A DNA stretch of 64,000 nt, from NCBI RefSeq assembly GCF_040834005.1, contig NZ_CP162129.1, positions 447,501-511,500 of the forward strand, in the 5' to 3' direction. Both the position numbers and the translations under genes were made by a program. This document shows, piece by piece, positions 28,541 to 37,067 of the stretch. The notes beneath the pieces were generated by a model, which was not told the DNA's origin, did not search any database, and saw nothing but the letters and a program-made list of their open reading frames with translations. How positions within the stretch are numbered: the first letter of the stretch is position 1; each line of letters opens with the position of its first letter. Source of the DNA: Paenibacillus sp. PL2-23 (GTDB lineage: Bacteria > Bacillota > Bacilli > Paenibacillales > Paenibacillaceae).

Positions 28541-29384
28541 AGTTGTTCTCTCCGTTCTCTCTTTATTCAGCATGAAGCAAGACCTAGCCTTTCACACCGC
28601 CCTCTGTTAAGCCTGAGATCAAATATTTCTGCAGCAGCAGGAAAATCACGACCACCGGCAACGTTACCGTAACGGCAGCGGCCATCATTTCATTCCAGTA
28701 GGTTGAGGTAGTGGATGCGTAATTCCGAAGCCCTACCGCAATCGTTCGTGTTTCGCTGTCTGTCAGAATACTGGCGAATAACACTTCCTCCCAGCCGAGA
28801 AGGAAGGAATAAATGACAACAGCAATGACACCTGGCAAGGAAACTGGAATAATAATACGGAAGATGATGCCAATTTGGCTGCAGCCATCAATATGAGCCG
28901 CTTCTTCCAGCTCCCTGGGAATCGATTCAAAATAACTTTTCATCATCCAGATCGAAAAAGGGAGCGCAAAAGTCATGTAGGTTAGGATGACACCTACGTG
29001 AGTACCTACTAACTGAATACCGAAATTCGTTTGCAAGAAGATAAACATGAGATAGATGGGCAGCAGAAATAACACCCCAGGAAACATTTGTGCAGTAATG
29101 AGAAAGTTGCCGAACAAACGTTTACCACGGAACACAAAACGCTGCAATGTATAACCGGCAAAAATGGATACAATGACAGACAAGAAAGTCGAGGTCAGAA
29201 TAATGGTAAAACTGTTTATCATAGACACCGAGAATACCCCTACCTCTAAGCCACCTTACTCACGAAGTGAGAGCGTAGGCAGGGGATGAATCGGGAATTT
29301 GCTCATGGATAGACACGAACATTTGTGCTATAATTGGAATGAGTTAACATTCATCTCTTTTGCAGCGAGGTGACGAATCAGACG

Positions 29385-30473
29385 ATGCTCCAGCATAAAG
29401 CCTTCAAATTTCGGATCTATCCTAGTCATGTACAAATCATGCAACTGCGCAAAACGTTGGGTTGCTGCCGTTTTGTGTTCAACCACTTCCTATCAAAATG
29501 GAGTCAGATCTATCAGGCTACAGGCAAAGGTTTGTCTTATAACGCCTGTGCATCTCAGCTTCCTGACATGAAGCGCGAGTGGTCTTGGTTGAAAGAAGTG
29601 GATAGCATTGCCCTGCAGTCAGCTGTGCGAAACTTGGCTGACGGATATCAGCGCCACTTCAACAAGCAAAATGAACGACCTCGCTTCAAGAGTCGCAAGC
29701 ATCCCGTACAAAGCTATACGACGCGATATACGAACGGGAACATTGCCGTGAAGGGAAACCGTCTGCAACTTCCCAAGCTAGGCTGGGTACCCTATGCCAA
29801 GTCAAGAGAGATCGAAGGCCGGATCCTATCCGCTACCGTACGACTAGCCCCAAGCGGCAAATGGTTTGTATCGTTGGTATGCGAGGTTGACATCCAGCCT
29901 CTTCCTTTAACTGACCGCATACTCGGTATTGACGTGGGTATCAAGTATCTTGCCGTGCCTTCGGAAGGTCCTGCAATGGATAATCCAAGATATACATTGC
30001 GATATGAACGGCTGCTCACGAAATGGCAGCGCATCCTTGCAAGAAGGAAACAAGGCGGAAGTAACTGGTCTAAAGCGAAAAGAAAAGTCGCCCTCATCCA
30101 TGAAAGGATTCGAAATAGCCGATTAGACGCGATGCATAAGCAGACTACGAAATGGATCCGTGAAAACCAAACGATCTGTCTCGAGGACTTACGTATTGCA
30201 AACATGATGAAACAACGACACCTCGCCAAACACATAGCAGATGCATCCTGGGGCGAAATGAGCCGTCAACTGCATTACAAAGCCCAGTGGTATGGGCGAA
30301 CGATCAAGGAAACACCGGTATTTGCGCCAACGAGCCAAACCTGTCACGTCTGTGGGTACAAGCAAGCAGAAGTGAGGGATTTGAGCGTGCGGGGATGGAC
30401 ATGTGTATCTTGCCAAACGCCACATGACCGAGATTGGAATGCGGCACAAAACATAAAGGCTATGGCCCAGTAA
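29385..30473 (+). CDS. tnpB: TnpB RNA-guided endonuclease (IS605 OrfB type)
   Basis: About 362 residues from ATG 29385 (AGGTGA upstream; GTG 29370 overlaps that site). N-terminal helix-turn-helix-like region typical of OrfB. The RuvC-like catalytic acids are all present: Asp183 (LGIDVGIKYLA), Glu267 (ICLEDLRIANM) and Asp350 (HDRDWNAAQNI). The zinc-finger Cys pairs are CHVC (about 320-323) and CVSC (about 340-343). In this family TnpB with an RNA from the element's right end cuts DNA that matches the flanking sequence, which favours element retention. All key residues are intact, so it may be active. It is transcribed opposite to the permease it interrupts. Confidence 0.93.
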   Translation: MLQHKAFKFRIYPSHVQIMQLRKTLGCCRFVFNHFLSKWSQIYQATGKGLSYNACASQLPDMKREWSWLKEVDSIALQSAVRNLADGYQRHFNKQNERPRFKSRKHPVQSYTTRYTNGNIAVKGNRLQLPKLGWVPYAKSREIEGRILSATVRLAPSGKWFVSLVCEVDIQPLPLTDRILGIDVGIKYLAVPSEGPAMDNPRYTLRYERLLTKWQRILARRKQGGSNWSKAKRKVALIHERIRNSRLDAMHKQTTKWIRENQTICLEDLRIANMMKQRHLAKHIADASWGEMSRQLHYKAQWYGRTIKETPVFAPTSQTCHVCGYKQAEVRDLSVRGWTCVSCQTPHDRDWNAAQNIKAMAQ

Positions 30474-30601
30474 CGAACAAAATAGGAACTGTGGGAACCA
30501 CAGGGATCGCTTGGTGTACGATATTTCAAAAAAATATCGCTACGACTTTGCTCCGTGAGGAGCAGCAACCCAAGAATCCTCCACCTCTTAGGTGGCGGGA
30601 G
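30474..30601 (+). ncRNA. Putative 3' part of omegaRNA (reRNA) for TnpB
   Basis: 128 bases from the tnpB stop to the element boundary, with a stable hairpin at 30581-30595. In characterised elements the guide RNA covers the tnpB 3' end and the right end, and its guide is the first ~16-20 bases beyond the boundary. Here that would be TGTTCAAGATATAATCCA, part of the permease gene. The RNA 5' end is not visible in sequence. Confidence 0.6.
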
Positions 30602-30832
30602 TGTTCAAGATATAATCCAGCAAGGGAACCGTCTTCCACATTCGGATATACGTTCCGAAGTCATACTGCTCCGGCAATAAGCTGTTTCCCGAAATTTGTA
30701 TTTCTTCAAGCGGCTTAACAGATGCAATTAGCATATTTAAGATGGGAAGAAGAACATAGGTGGACAGGAACAAAAGGCCGAACCAGAAAAAAAGTTTTTC
30801 ATACCAGCGTTCTTTTTTGTACATGCTGCGAC

Positions 30833-31447
30833 TCACCCTCTCTTGTACATATTCGTCAGTTTCATAAGCAGGAATGCAAGAACCAGTATTACACCAAGCC
30901 AGATGAGTGCAATCGCTGAACCCAATCCGAAATTCCAGTTAACGAAAGCCTGGGTATACACGTGAAGACTGATGACATTGGCAGCTTCAGAAGGGCTCTC
31001 TCCAAGCATAACAAACGCCGTCTCAAATTCATTCAGAATGCGTAGTCCATTCACGACCAGAAGCGTGATAAGCACCGGTTTGATGGCTGGATAGGTAACT
31101 TGTGTGAATTTTGCCCACTTTCCGCCGCCATCGATATCAACCGCTTCATACAAATCTTTCTGAATGGTTTGCATGGCTGCAAGAATCATAATGAAATGAA
31201 ATGACCAGCCTCGCCATACCTGTGCTGTAATAATGGCGTACAAGGAGTTGTCTCCCACCAGCCAAAACGGGCGTTCTTTCAGCAAATGCAGCTTATCCAC
31301 AAGAATATAGTTAATTAACCCCCAGTCCTTTAAGAACATAAATCGCCAGGAAATAGCCGAGATAAAAGTAGGGATTGCATAGGGAATCAGAAAGATCACA
31401 CGAAAAAACGTTCTTCCCTTTCCTGCGTACCAAGCGGAGCTGCCCAA
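30833..31447 (-). pseudogene. MalF-type permease, N-terminus deleted
   Basis: The frame reads KGRTFFRVIFLIPYAIPTF onwards and has about four membrane segments plus the EAA loop (YEAVDIDGGG), but the first membrane segments are missing. The sequence before it belongs to a different gene (binding-protein N-terminus, other frame). It ends where the MalG gene starts (GTGA overlap). The stretch of frame before TTFF (MGSSAWYAG) is not native to the family. Non-functional importer component. Confidence 0.8.
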
Positions 31448-31590
31448 TACTTCAACGTAACGTTAGATTTCGGCGCTTCCTGACCAGAGCCTGCTGGACT
31501 GTTGGTAGCAGCCTCCTTCTGGGAACAGCCGGCAAGAACAGTCGCTGCTGCGATTGTAATCGTCAGCATGAGTTTGAACGTTTTCTTCAT
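31396..31590 (-). pseudogene. Sugar-binding lipoprotein, only N-terminal ~60 residues left
   Basis: Starts MKKTFKLMLTITIAAATVLA with a lipobox ending at Cys22, followed by a mature N-terminus (NVTLKYWAAPLGTQEREE) that is typical for family 1 solute-binding proteins. It then stops after FFV, where the frame enters the truncated MalF sequence. A deletion of roughly 1 kb or more must have fused them; the shared GAACGTTTTTT-like stretch around 31402-31416 is a possible recombination point. A cre-like site lies upstream at about 31629-31644. Confidence 0.8.
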
Positions 31591-31628
31591 TTGTTAAGAC
31601 CTCCCGTTGTATGTTGTTATCTATTCTA

Positions 31629-31645
31629 AAGTCGTAAGCGCTTTC
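31629..31645. promoter_or_regulatory. Candidate cre (CcpA) site upstream of broken importer
   Basis: On the minus strand GAAAGCGCTTACGAC is close to the CcpA consensus TGWAARCGYTWNCW and sits about 40 bp before the start of the binding-protein remnant. Confidence 0.55.
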
Positions 31646-31680
31646 TTTTTCGTCGAGCGCTGGCCTTTGGAACCAAGGTT

Positions 31681-32904
31681 CTAATAAGCCAGGGTGGAAA
31701 ATTCAGAAAACAGATGTTCAAAAATCATGGCACCTGCTCCAATGGGTATCGTTCTTTCGGAATGCTTGCTTTTGACAAACGCGATTTCCCGTCCGCTCTT
31801 GTTCAGTATTTTATTTTGCGCAACATGAACGGCTATATTGAAGTACAGATTAGATTGGTCAATCACATTTCCTCCGAGTATGACCATTTGAGGATTTACA
31901 ATGTTAATGAAGTTAGCCAATCCCGTGCCAAATATCGTAGCCGCCTCTGAGATGGTTTTGACACAGGCAATATCGCCTCTATCTGCAAAGGACGCGATCT
32001 CATTAAAAGTAACTTGATTCGAATCCAGTAAGGCAGAGCGAAGGAGCGACGGATGGTCTTGGGATAGCAATTGGAGGAAGGATTGTACAATTGCATTCTC
32101 ACAAGTGAGCAGCTCGAGGCAGCCGAAGTTGCCACATTCACACTTCTCGCCTTTCAGATCAATAACCATATGGCCTAATGCATTCGCATCGTAATTGCTC
32201 ATTCTCATCATTTGATTATGACTGACAACGCTGCAGCCGATGCCCCCGCTGATATTGATATAGACCAGATTGTCATACTCTTTCCCTACCCCATACCACT
32301 TTTCTCCTGTTGCTGCGGCTGTCGCTGCAAAATCAAGCTTGACTTCAACTCCTAAAGCCGCCTTTATTTTGTTGACAATCTCGACCTCGCCCCAGCCTGT
32401 CAATCTTACCGGGGATAATAAAGTTCCTGTATTTCGATCAAGCGGACCCGGGGCTCCAATTCCCACGCCCAGCAGCTCCTCTAAGGCTATATCTTGGTCA
32501 ACGCAAATCTCTGCAATCTTCTGGCATATATGATCAATCATGACTTCCGGATCAGACAGCGTCTCCAGCACTCGATAGTCGTACACGTTCGCTCCTATAT
32601 CCAGGAGTGCTACTTTTGTTATTTTTCGTGTTATTTCAATGCCAATGGCCTTATACCTGGCGTAATTTAATTCAAGAACAATTTGTTTACGCCCTCTCCC
32701 GGATCCCGTTGTACCACTTTCCTGCAGCAGCCCGTTCTCTGCCAATCCATCGATAATACGTGTCAGTGTAGACAGCGGAATATTGGTAATTTCGGCTAAA
32801 TCAGCTCGTGTAACAGCCCCTTGGCGGCGAACGACATCGAGCACAATTTTATCTTGAATATTTTTTAGATAGGTTGAGCTTGATAAATTGACAATTCCCT
32901 TCAT
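31681..32904 (-). CDS. ROK family transcriptional repressor (XylR/NagC type)
   Basis: 407 residues. Residues 1-70 form a MarR-like winged helix (VTRADLAEITNIPLSTLTRI). The remainder is a ROK fold with GIGAPGPL (about 148-154), NISGGIGCSVV and the zinc motif GHM...CECGNFGCLE (His245, Cys255, Cys257, Cys262). The NDANAAA catalytic segment of ROK kinases is replaced by FAATAAA, so it should be a regulator that binds sugar rather than a kinase. It lies upstream of the decayed importer in the same direction with a cre-like site between. Inference: it represses that importer-sulfatase-lyase group. Confidence 0.9.
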   Translation of the reverse strand: MKGIVNLSSSTYLKNIQDKIVLDVVRRQGAVTRADLAEITNIPLSTLTRIIDGLAENGLLQESGTTGSGRGRKQIVLELNYARYKAIGIEITRKITKVALLDIGANVYDYRVLETLSDPEVMIDHICQKIAEICVDQDIALEELLGVGIGAPGPLDRNTGTLLSPVRLTGWGEVEIVNKIKAALGVEVKLDFAATAAATGEKWYGVGKEYDNLVYINISGGIGCSVVSHNQMMRMSNYDANALGHMVIDLKGEKCECGNFGCLELLTCENAIVQSFLQLLSQDHPSLLRSALLDSNQVTFNEIASFADRGDIACVKTISEAATIFGTGLANFINIVNPQMVILGGNVIDQSNLYFNIAVHVAQNKILNKSGREIAFVKSKHSERTIPIGAGAMIFEHLFSEFSTLAY

Positions 32905-32964
32905 TCAGGGTCACCCTCCTTTTTTAAAAAGTTTATAACATTGTATATTAAAACTCAAATCGGG

Positions 32965-32983
32965 TTTAATTGACTTAATTAAA
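32965..32983. promoter_or_regulatory. Candidate ROK operator
   Basis: TTTAATT-gactt-AATTAAA, a 7-bp perfect inverted repeat in the A+T-rich stretch 60 bp before the ROK gene. The size and base make-up fit XylR-type operators, but binding is inferred. Confidence 0.4.
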
Positions 32984-33096
32984 TTCATTTTGGTTTTTAT
33001 AATTGGATTATACACCATTTTGATTTTAAAGGTCAATTGATATTTTGAGTACTATCGGTTAGTATCGATCGCACCGCACCCACCTCCACAACACAA

Positions 33097-33127
33097 ACAG
33101 GGAATCCCGCACTTCGGGATTCCCTGT
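33097..33127 (-). terminator. Terminator after GH2 gene
   Basis: ACAGGGAATCCCG-cactt-CGGGATTCCCTGT, a 13-bp perfect stem about 22 bp beyond the GH2 stop. Confidence 0.75.
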
Positions 33128-33149
33128 TCGCTGTATTGCAGTATAGAAG

Positions 33150-36100
33150 CTACAAGCTTAGCACGCTTACCTCATCAAACCGGGTGTCTGCCCGGTGGGA
33201 GAATAGACCGATCATGCCTGTTGAGAAGGTGGAATCCGTGACGGTCAGCTCTTTGACGCCGTTCACCCAGAATTCCAGCGTATTCCCGCTCACTACCGCC
33301 TTGAAGGTGTACCAGGTCCCCGTATTGAACGTATAAGCCTTGGTCACCAGATCGGTAGAGGTTCCGCCTGCTGTCCGTTGGATCTTCAGAATATTTCCGT
33401 TGGTGGAGTAGGAGAAGGTGTATTTGTTCGACGCATCCTGATAACGGGCATCCAGCCCGATGCCGGCGTAAGCACTACCGAACGATTGCGCCTTCACTTG
33501 GGCAGACACCTCATAGTCCGTCCAGGCAGCGCTGCCGCTCACCGCCTTGGCATTCGGAACGGAGTTGTCGCTTTGCTGGTATACCTGCGTTCCATCCGTC
33601 ATGACCGCCCATGTGCCGCTGGTTGTCGTCCAGCCCGCTGCGCTGCCAGACTCAAAGTTATCGCTTAATAACGTTGAACCTGCGGAAGAGAGGGTGCTGA
33701 CCGTCACATCATCGAACCTTGTATCCGCCCGGTGGGAGAATAAGCCGATCATGCCTGTGGCATAGGTGGAATCAGTAGTAGTCAATTCCAGGACGCCGTT
33801 CACCCAGAACTCCAGCGTATTGCCGTTCATGACGGCTTTGAAGGTGTACCATGCGCCCGTATTGAACGTATAAGCCTTGGTCACCAGATCGGTAGAGGTT
33901 CCCCCTGCTGTCCGCTGGATCTTCAGAATATTCCCGTTGGTGGAATAGGAGAACGTATATTTGTTCGACGCATCCTGATAGCGGGCATCGATGCCGATGC
34001 CGGACAAGGAGCCTGCGAACGAAGCCGCCTTCACCTTGGCTGACACCTCATAGTCCGCCCATGAAGCGCTGCCGTTCACCGCCTTGGCATTCGCCACGGA
34101 GGTGTCGCTCTGCCGGTAAGCCATGGTGCCGTCTGTCATGACAGACCATGTCCCGCTCGTTGTCGTCCAGCCTGTCGCTGTACCGGATTCGAAGTCGTCG
34201 CTGAACAAAATAGTGCCTGGCGTTCCGCCTCCGCCTGAACCCGCACCCGTTGTGAACGTAATGGTGGTCTGCGCGGAGGAGCCTCCCGCCTCCGTGAAGG
34301 TGAGCACTTTACTGTAGCTTGTATTCGGAGCCAAGCCAGTAGGATCAATAGAGAAGTAGATTTCCCGTTCTCCTCTCAGATTGCCCGAGGCTTGCGTCAG
34401 GGACAGCCATCCGCCCTGTCCGGTTACGGACCAATTGGTGCTGAGTCCGCCGCCCTTGTTGATCAGCTTGATTTTGTGCATCTGACTGCTGTTGCCCGAC
34501 GTTTTGGTGCCTACGTTAATGACAGGAGCGACATGGATTTTGGGCGCAGGAAGGCTGCCGATCGCCCCAAGCTGGTTCGTCTCCTCGAACTTGGTTGTTG
34601 CTCCCTTCTTGGCCGTCAGCTTCAACTGCAGCCAGCGCGAAGAAATGTCAGCCGGCACGGTAAAGCTGATCGTCTGCTCGGCTTTGTTGCCATACGGCAC
34701 ATTGATGTTGAAGGAGCCCGTCTGGAAGCTGGAGTAAGCGCCGGTCGCGGGGTTTGTGTAGCCTGCTTCCCATGAGACATCAATGCTTGTCCCATCCCTC
34801 TGCTCGTCATTGTACACAATAATCGTGCGGGTGGTGCTGCTGCCTGCTGTGAAAATGGGCGGATTGACGCCAATCCGGTTGTTCTTGTCCCCGTCCTTGT
34901 CGAAGGCTGCTACAGGGGAGAACGTATTCTTCGTATATTCGTAGGAATCCGACTTGATGAAAGCGGGATGCTCCGACGAGAATGCGTTGAACATCGGCCG
35001 ATCAATGACGGTAGGCTTGATGCCTTTGGCTGTCAGATCGGACCAGGTTGGATAGATGGTATCCTCAATGACCTCATAGGCGTAGATCCAGTTATGATAA
35101 TACCGGATATCTGCATAACCTGCGTAGCGGATGGCGCGAACCATACGGTCGGCGGCCCTGTGCCATACAGCTTGAGAGATCAGGTTGTCGTTCATATAAT
35201 CCTTGGTGTTCGCGCTGGTATAAGCGCCGCTTGCATCCAGGATGGCCCAGCCTTGAGATGGGGTATAGGCTTCGCCTTCCCCTTTGGGCTTGCTGAAGTT
35301 GTTGCTGTACAAGCCATAAAGATTGCTATTGTTCATCCAGCTGTCGGGGTAACCTCCCGTATAATGATGGTTCTCCTGATCCGCCGTGGTCGCGTCATCC
35401 TGGATAATAGGACGGGTGCCGTCGACAGCCGTTATCGCATTAGTTGTCGTCGGGATAAGAATATTGGCATTATTCGCAATATGGTCGAAGTTCTCATTCC
35501 CGCCGCTCCAGATGACGATGCTAGGATGATTCCGGTTCGCGATTACCCATTGCTGGAGCCACTTGGTGACATGATCCATAGCAGCGGTGTTGAAGCTGTG
35601 GCTATTGTGATATTGCCAGATGGGGGACTCATCGATCAGCAATAGACCGATCTCGTCGGCATACTCATAGATTTCCTTAATGGCGCCGCCGATATGGGTT
35701 CTGGCCACATTGTAGATGGCCTTCCATTCGTCCATCTGCATTTTGACCTGGGCAATATTCGTATCCTTAAAGGATTCCTTGGCGGACAGCGCTGTGCCTG
35801 CTCCACTCTTCACATGCCAGTTGGACTGCAGAGAGTCTCCTCTCAGGTTCGTTTTGATCCCATTTAATTGATAATAATTGGTATGGACCGAGAATTGACG
35901 GAAGCCGAAGCGCGTTGTGTAGGCATCTATAGTTGTAGAGCTCTGAACCAGCGATGTGTTGAGGTTATACAGCTTGGGGTCATGCGTCCACCAGTACTTG
36001 GCATTGGTCCATGCCACATTGGACAGCGTTACGAGCTGGCTGCCCCCTGCCGGAATGGTCACCGTCTGGTCAGCGAAGGTTTTCTCCACGCTGCCTCCCG

Positions 36101-36842
36101 CTAACGAGGCATTGTTTTTCACCGTGACGGTCTGGCTCGAGGCGGTCTGATTCTTAACCGTGACCTGGACAGAGATGACATCATCAGCCGTATTGGTGTT
36201 ATTCTTCAAGTCCGTGACGATATGTGCATCGGAGATATATACCTTGGGATAGGCGAGCAGCTCCACATCATCCGTGATGCCGCGTCCCTGGCCCCATGCC
36301 AGGTCATCTACTCCAAGGGGATACAGGGATTTGCCGCTGGCATCCTTGGCATCCGCAGGGAAGCTGTTATAGCTCCACACTCTCACTTCTATAGTATTGC
36401 TTCCGCCTATATTCGCTACCGAGGTAATATTGAGCTTATAGGGCAGACGGGTCATCAAATATCCATTGGTAGGGGTGGCGATGGGGGTTCCATTCACCAG
36501 CACCTTAGCCAGAGGAGCGACCTGCTCGAAGGATAAGAAAATTTCTTTCCCTGCCATAGAGGAAGGAATGGTGAAGCTCCTCTTGTAGACGCCGTGCTCC
36601 AGTGTTGCCCAGCTGGACGGGTATCCGGAATAGTCTGGACCATCCCAATAAGAGGGGACGACAATATCATGGCGCGTGGCGCCGCCATTGGGGTAGAAAT
36701 CCCATATGCCGTTCATGGACATGCTCTCGCGGTCATAAGCAGCGGCGTGCACGGGCTTCGAGAACGATAGAACGGACAGCATGGCCAATACTAAGCACAA
36801 CGAAAGCAGAAGGGAAAGCGGAGTTTGCAGCTTTAATCTCAT
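33150..36842 (-). CDS. Secreted GH2 glycoside hydrolase with BACON-like and two tandem LamG-like domains
   Basis: 1230 residues from ATG 36842 (AAGGAGG nine bases upstream). Signal peptide about 1-33 (KPVHA/AAYD). GH2 sandwich and Ig-like domains, then a TIM barrel with FGFRQFSVH, LRGDSLQSNWH and the acid/base Glu450 in IVIWSGGNEN. The nucleophile is not certain. A BACON-like beta module (about 790-890) and a GSGGGGTPG linker come next. Two ~170-residue LamG-like repeats follow, opening FSDDFESGTATGW and LSDNFESGSAAGW, that share a 45-residue identical block. It likely acts on polysaccharide outside the cell, with the repeats as binding modules. Downstream of the Lpl-type importer in the same direction, so functionally linked. 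Confidence 0.88.
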   Translation of the reverse strand: MRLKLQTPLSLLLSLCLVLAMLSVLSFSKPVHAAAYDRESMSMNGIWDFYPNGGATRHDIVVPSYWDGPDYSGYPSSWATLEHGVYKRSFTIPSSMAGKEIFLSFEQVAPLAKVLVNGTPIATPTNGYLMTRLPYKLNITSVANIGGSNTIEVRVWSYNSFPADAKDASGKSLYPLGVDDLAWGQGRGITDDVELLAYPKVYISDAHIVTDLKNNTNTADDVISVQVTVKNQTASSQTVTVKNNASLAGGSVEKTFADQTVTIPAGGSQLVTLSNVAWTNAKYWWTHDPKLYNLNTSLVQSSTTIDAYTTRFGFRQFSVHTNYYQLNGIKTNLRGDSLQSNWHVKSGAGTALSAKESFKDTNIAQVKMQMDEWKAIYNVARTHIGGAIKEIYEYADEIGLLLIDESPIWQYHNSHSFNTAAMDHVTKWLQQWVIANRNHPSIVIWSGGNENFDHIANNANILIPTTTNAITAVDGTRPIIQDDATTADQENHHYTGGYPDSWMNNSNLYGLYSNNFSKPKGEGEAYTPSQGWAILDASGAYTSANTKDYMNDNLISQAVWHRAADRMVRAIRYAGYADIRYYHNWIYAYEVIEDTIYPTWSDLTAKGIKPTVIDRPMFNAFSSEHPAFIKSDSYEYTKNTFSPVAAFDKDGDKNNRIGVNPPIFTAGSSTTRTIIVYNDEQRDGTSIDVSWEAGYTNPATGAYSSFQTGSFNINVPYGNKAEQTISFTVPADISSRWLQLKLTAKKGATTKFEETNQLGAIGSLPAPKIHVAPVINVGTKTSGNSSQMHKIKLINKGGGLSTNWSVTGQGGWLSLTQASGNLRGEREIYFSIDPTGLAPNTSYSKVLTFTEAGGSSAQTTITFTTGAGSGGGGTPGTILFSDDFESGTATGWTTTSGTWSVMTDGTMAYRQSDTSVANAKAVNGSASWADYEVSAKVKAASFAGSLSGIGIDARYQDASNKYTFSYSTNGNILKIQRTAGGTSTDLVTKAYTFNTGAWYTFKAVMNGNTLEFWVNGVLELTTTDSTYATGMIGLFSHRADTRFDDVTVSTLSSAGSTLLSDNFESGSAAGWTTTSGTWAVMTDGTQVYQQSDNSVPNAKAVSGSAAWTDYEVSAQVKAQSFGSAYAGIGLDARYQDASNKYTFSYSTNGNILKIQRTAGGTSTDLVTKAYTFNTGTWYTFKAVVSGNTLEFWVNGVKELTVTDSTFSTGMIGLFSHRADTRFDEVSVLSL

Positions 36843-36983
36843 CCTTTGTAACCTCCTTGTAGTGGGCATTCCAAGTGATCGCATTCATTCATGAGGATAT
36901 CCGTACCGGCTATCCCATGCTCCTTGCAGATGACTCAGCAGGCATATGGCGTCATGAACCACCTCCTTTAAACGAGGCTGGGA

Positions 36984-37003
36984 CAAAAAGGAAGCGCTTA
37001 CAT
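36984..37003. promoter_or_regulatory. Candidate cre (CcpA) site upstream of GH2 gene
   Basis: AAGGAAGCGCTTACAT matches the CcpA-binding consensus well and lies in the 225-bp region between the importer operon end and the GH2 start, so carbon-catabolite repression of GH2 is likely. Confidence 0.6.
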
Positions 37004-37015
37004 TATAGGCCGAAG

Positions 37016-37051
37016 GCAAGGGCTTGCGAGATGAATCTCCAAGCCCTTGCC
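37016..37051 (-). terminator. Terminator of the importer operon
   Basis: GGCAAGGGCTTG-cgagatgaatctc-CAAGCCCTTGCC; 12-bp perfect stem 17 bp after the binding-protein stop. Confidence 0.7.
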
Positions 37052-37067
37052 TGCCGGTCTAATGGTA

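Larger units (their letters stand above)
29237..30601 (+). mobile_element. IS200/IS605-group TnpB-only element (IS1341 type)
   Basis: 1365 bp bounded by the points at which the split permease frame is restored. The left end has an imperfect hairpin (CCCCTACC at 29237 pairing with GTAGGCAGGGG at 29275-29285, enclosing CTCAC-gaa-GTGAG). The right end has CCACCT-ctt-AGGTGG at 30581-30595, six bases from the boundary. No inverted terminal repeats or target duplication are present, as expected for this group. There is a tnpB but no tnpA gene, so mobility would need a transposase in trans. The 5' flank reads GAGAATA and the 3' flank TGTTCAAG. Confidence 0.85.
28584..30836 (-). pseudogene. MalG-type sugar permease gene split by a TnpB element
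   Basis: The N-terminal part (30836 down to 30602) encodes the first membrane segment and reads ...VPLLDYILN. The C-terminal part (29236 down to 28584) reads FSVSMINSFTIILTSTF... and includes the EAA loop (EEAAHIDGCS). Removing 29237-30601 joins them in frame through a new Ile codon to give 888 bp, 295 residues with start at GTG 30836 (or 291 from ATG 30824), the normal length for this family. Interrupted, the first half ends after eight foreign bases at a TAA. The gene start overlaps the stop of the truncated MalF gene (GTGA). No functional permease is expected unless the element is excised. Confidence 0.88.
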
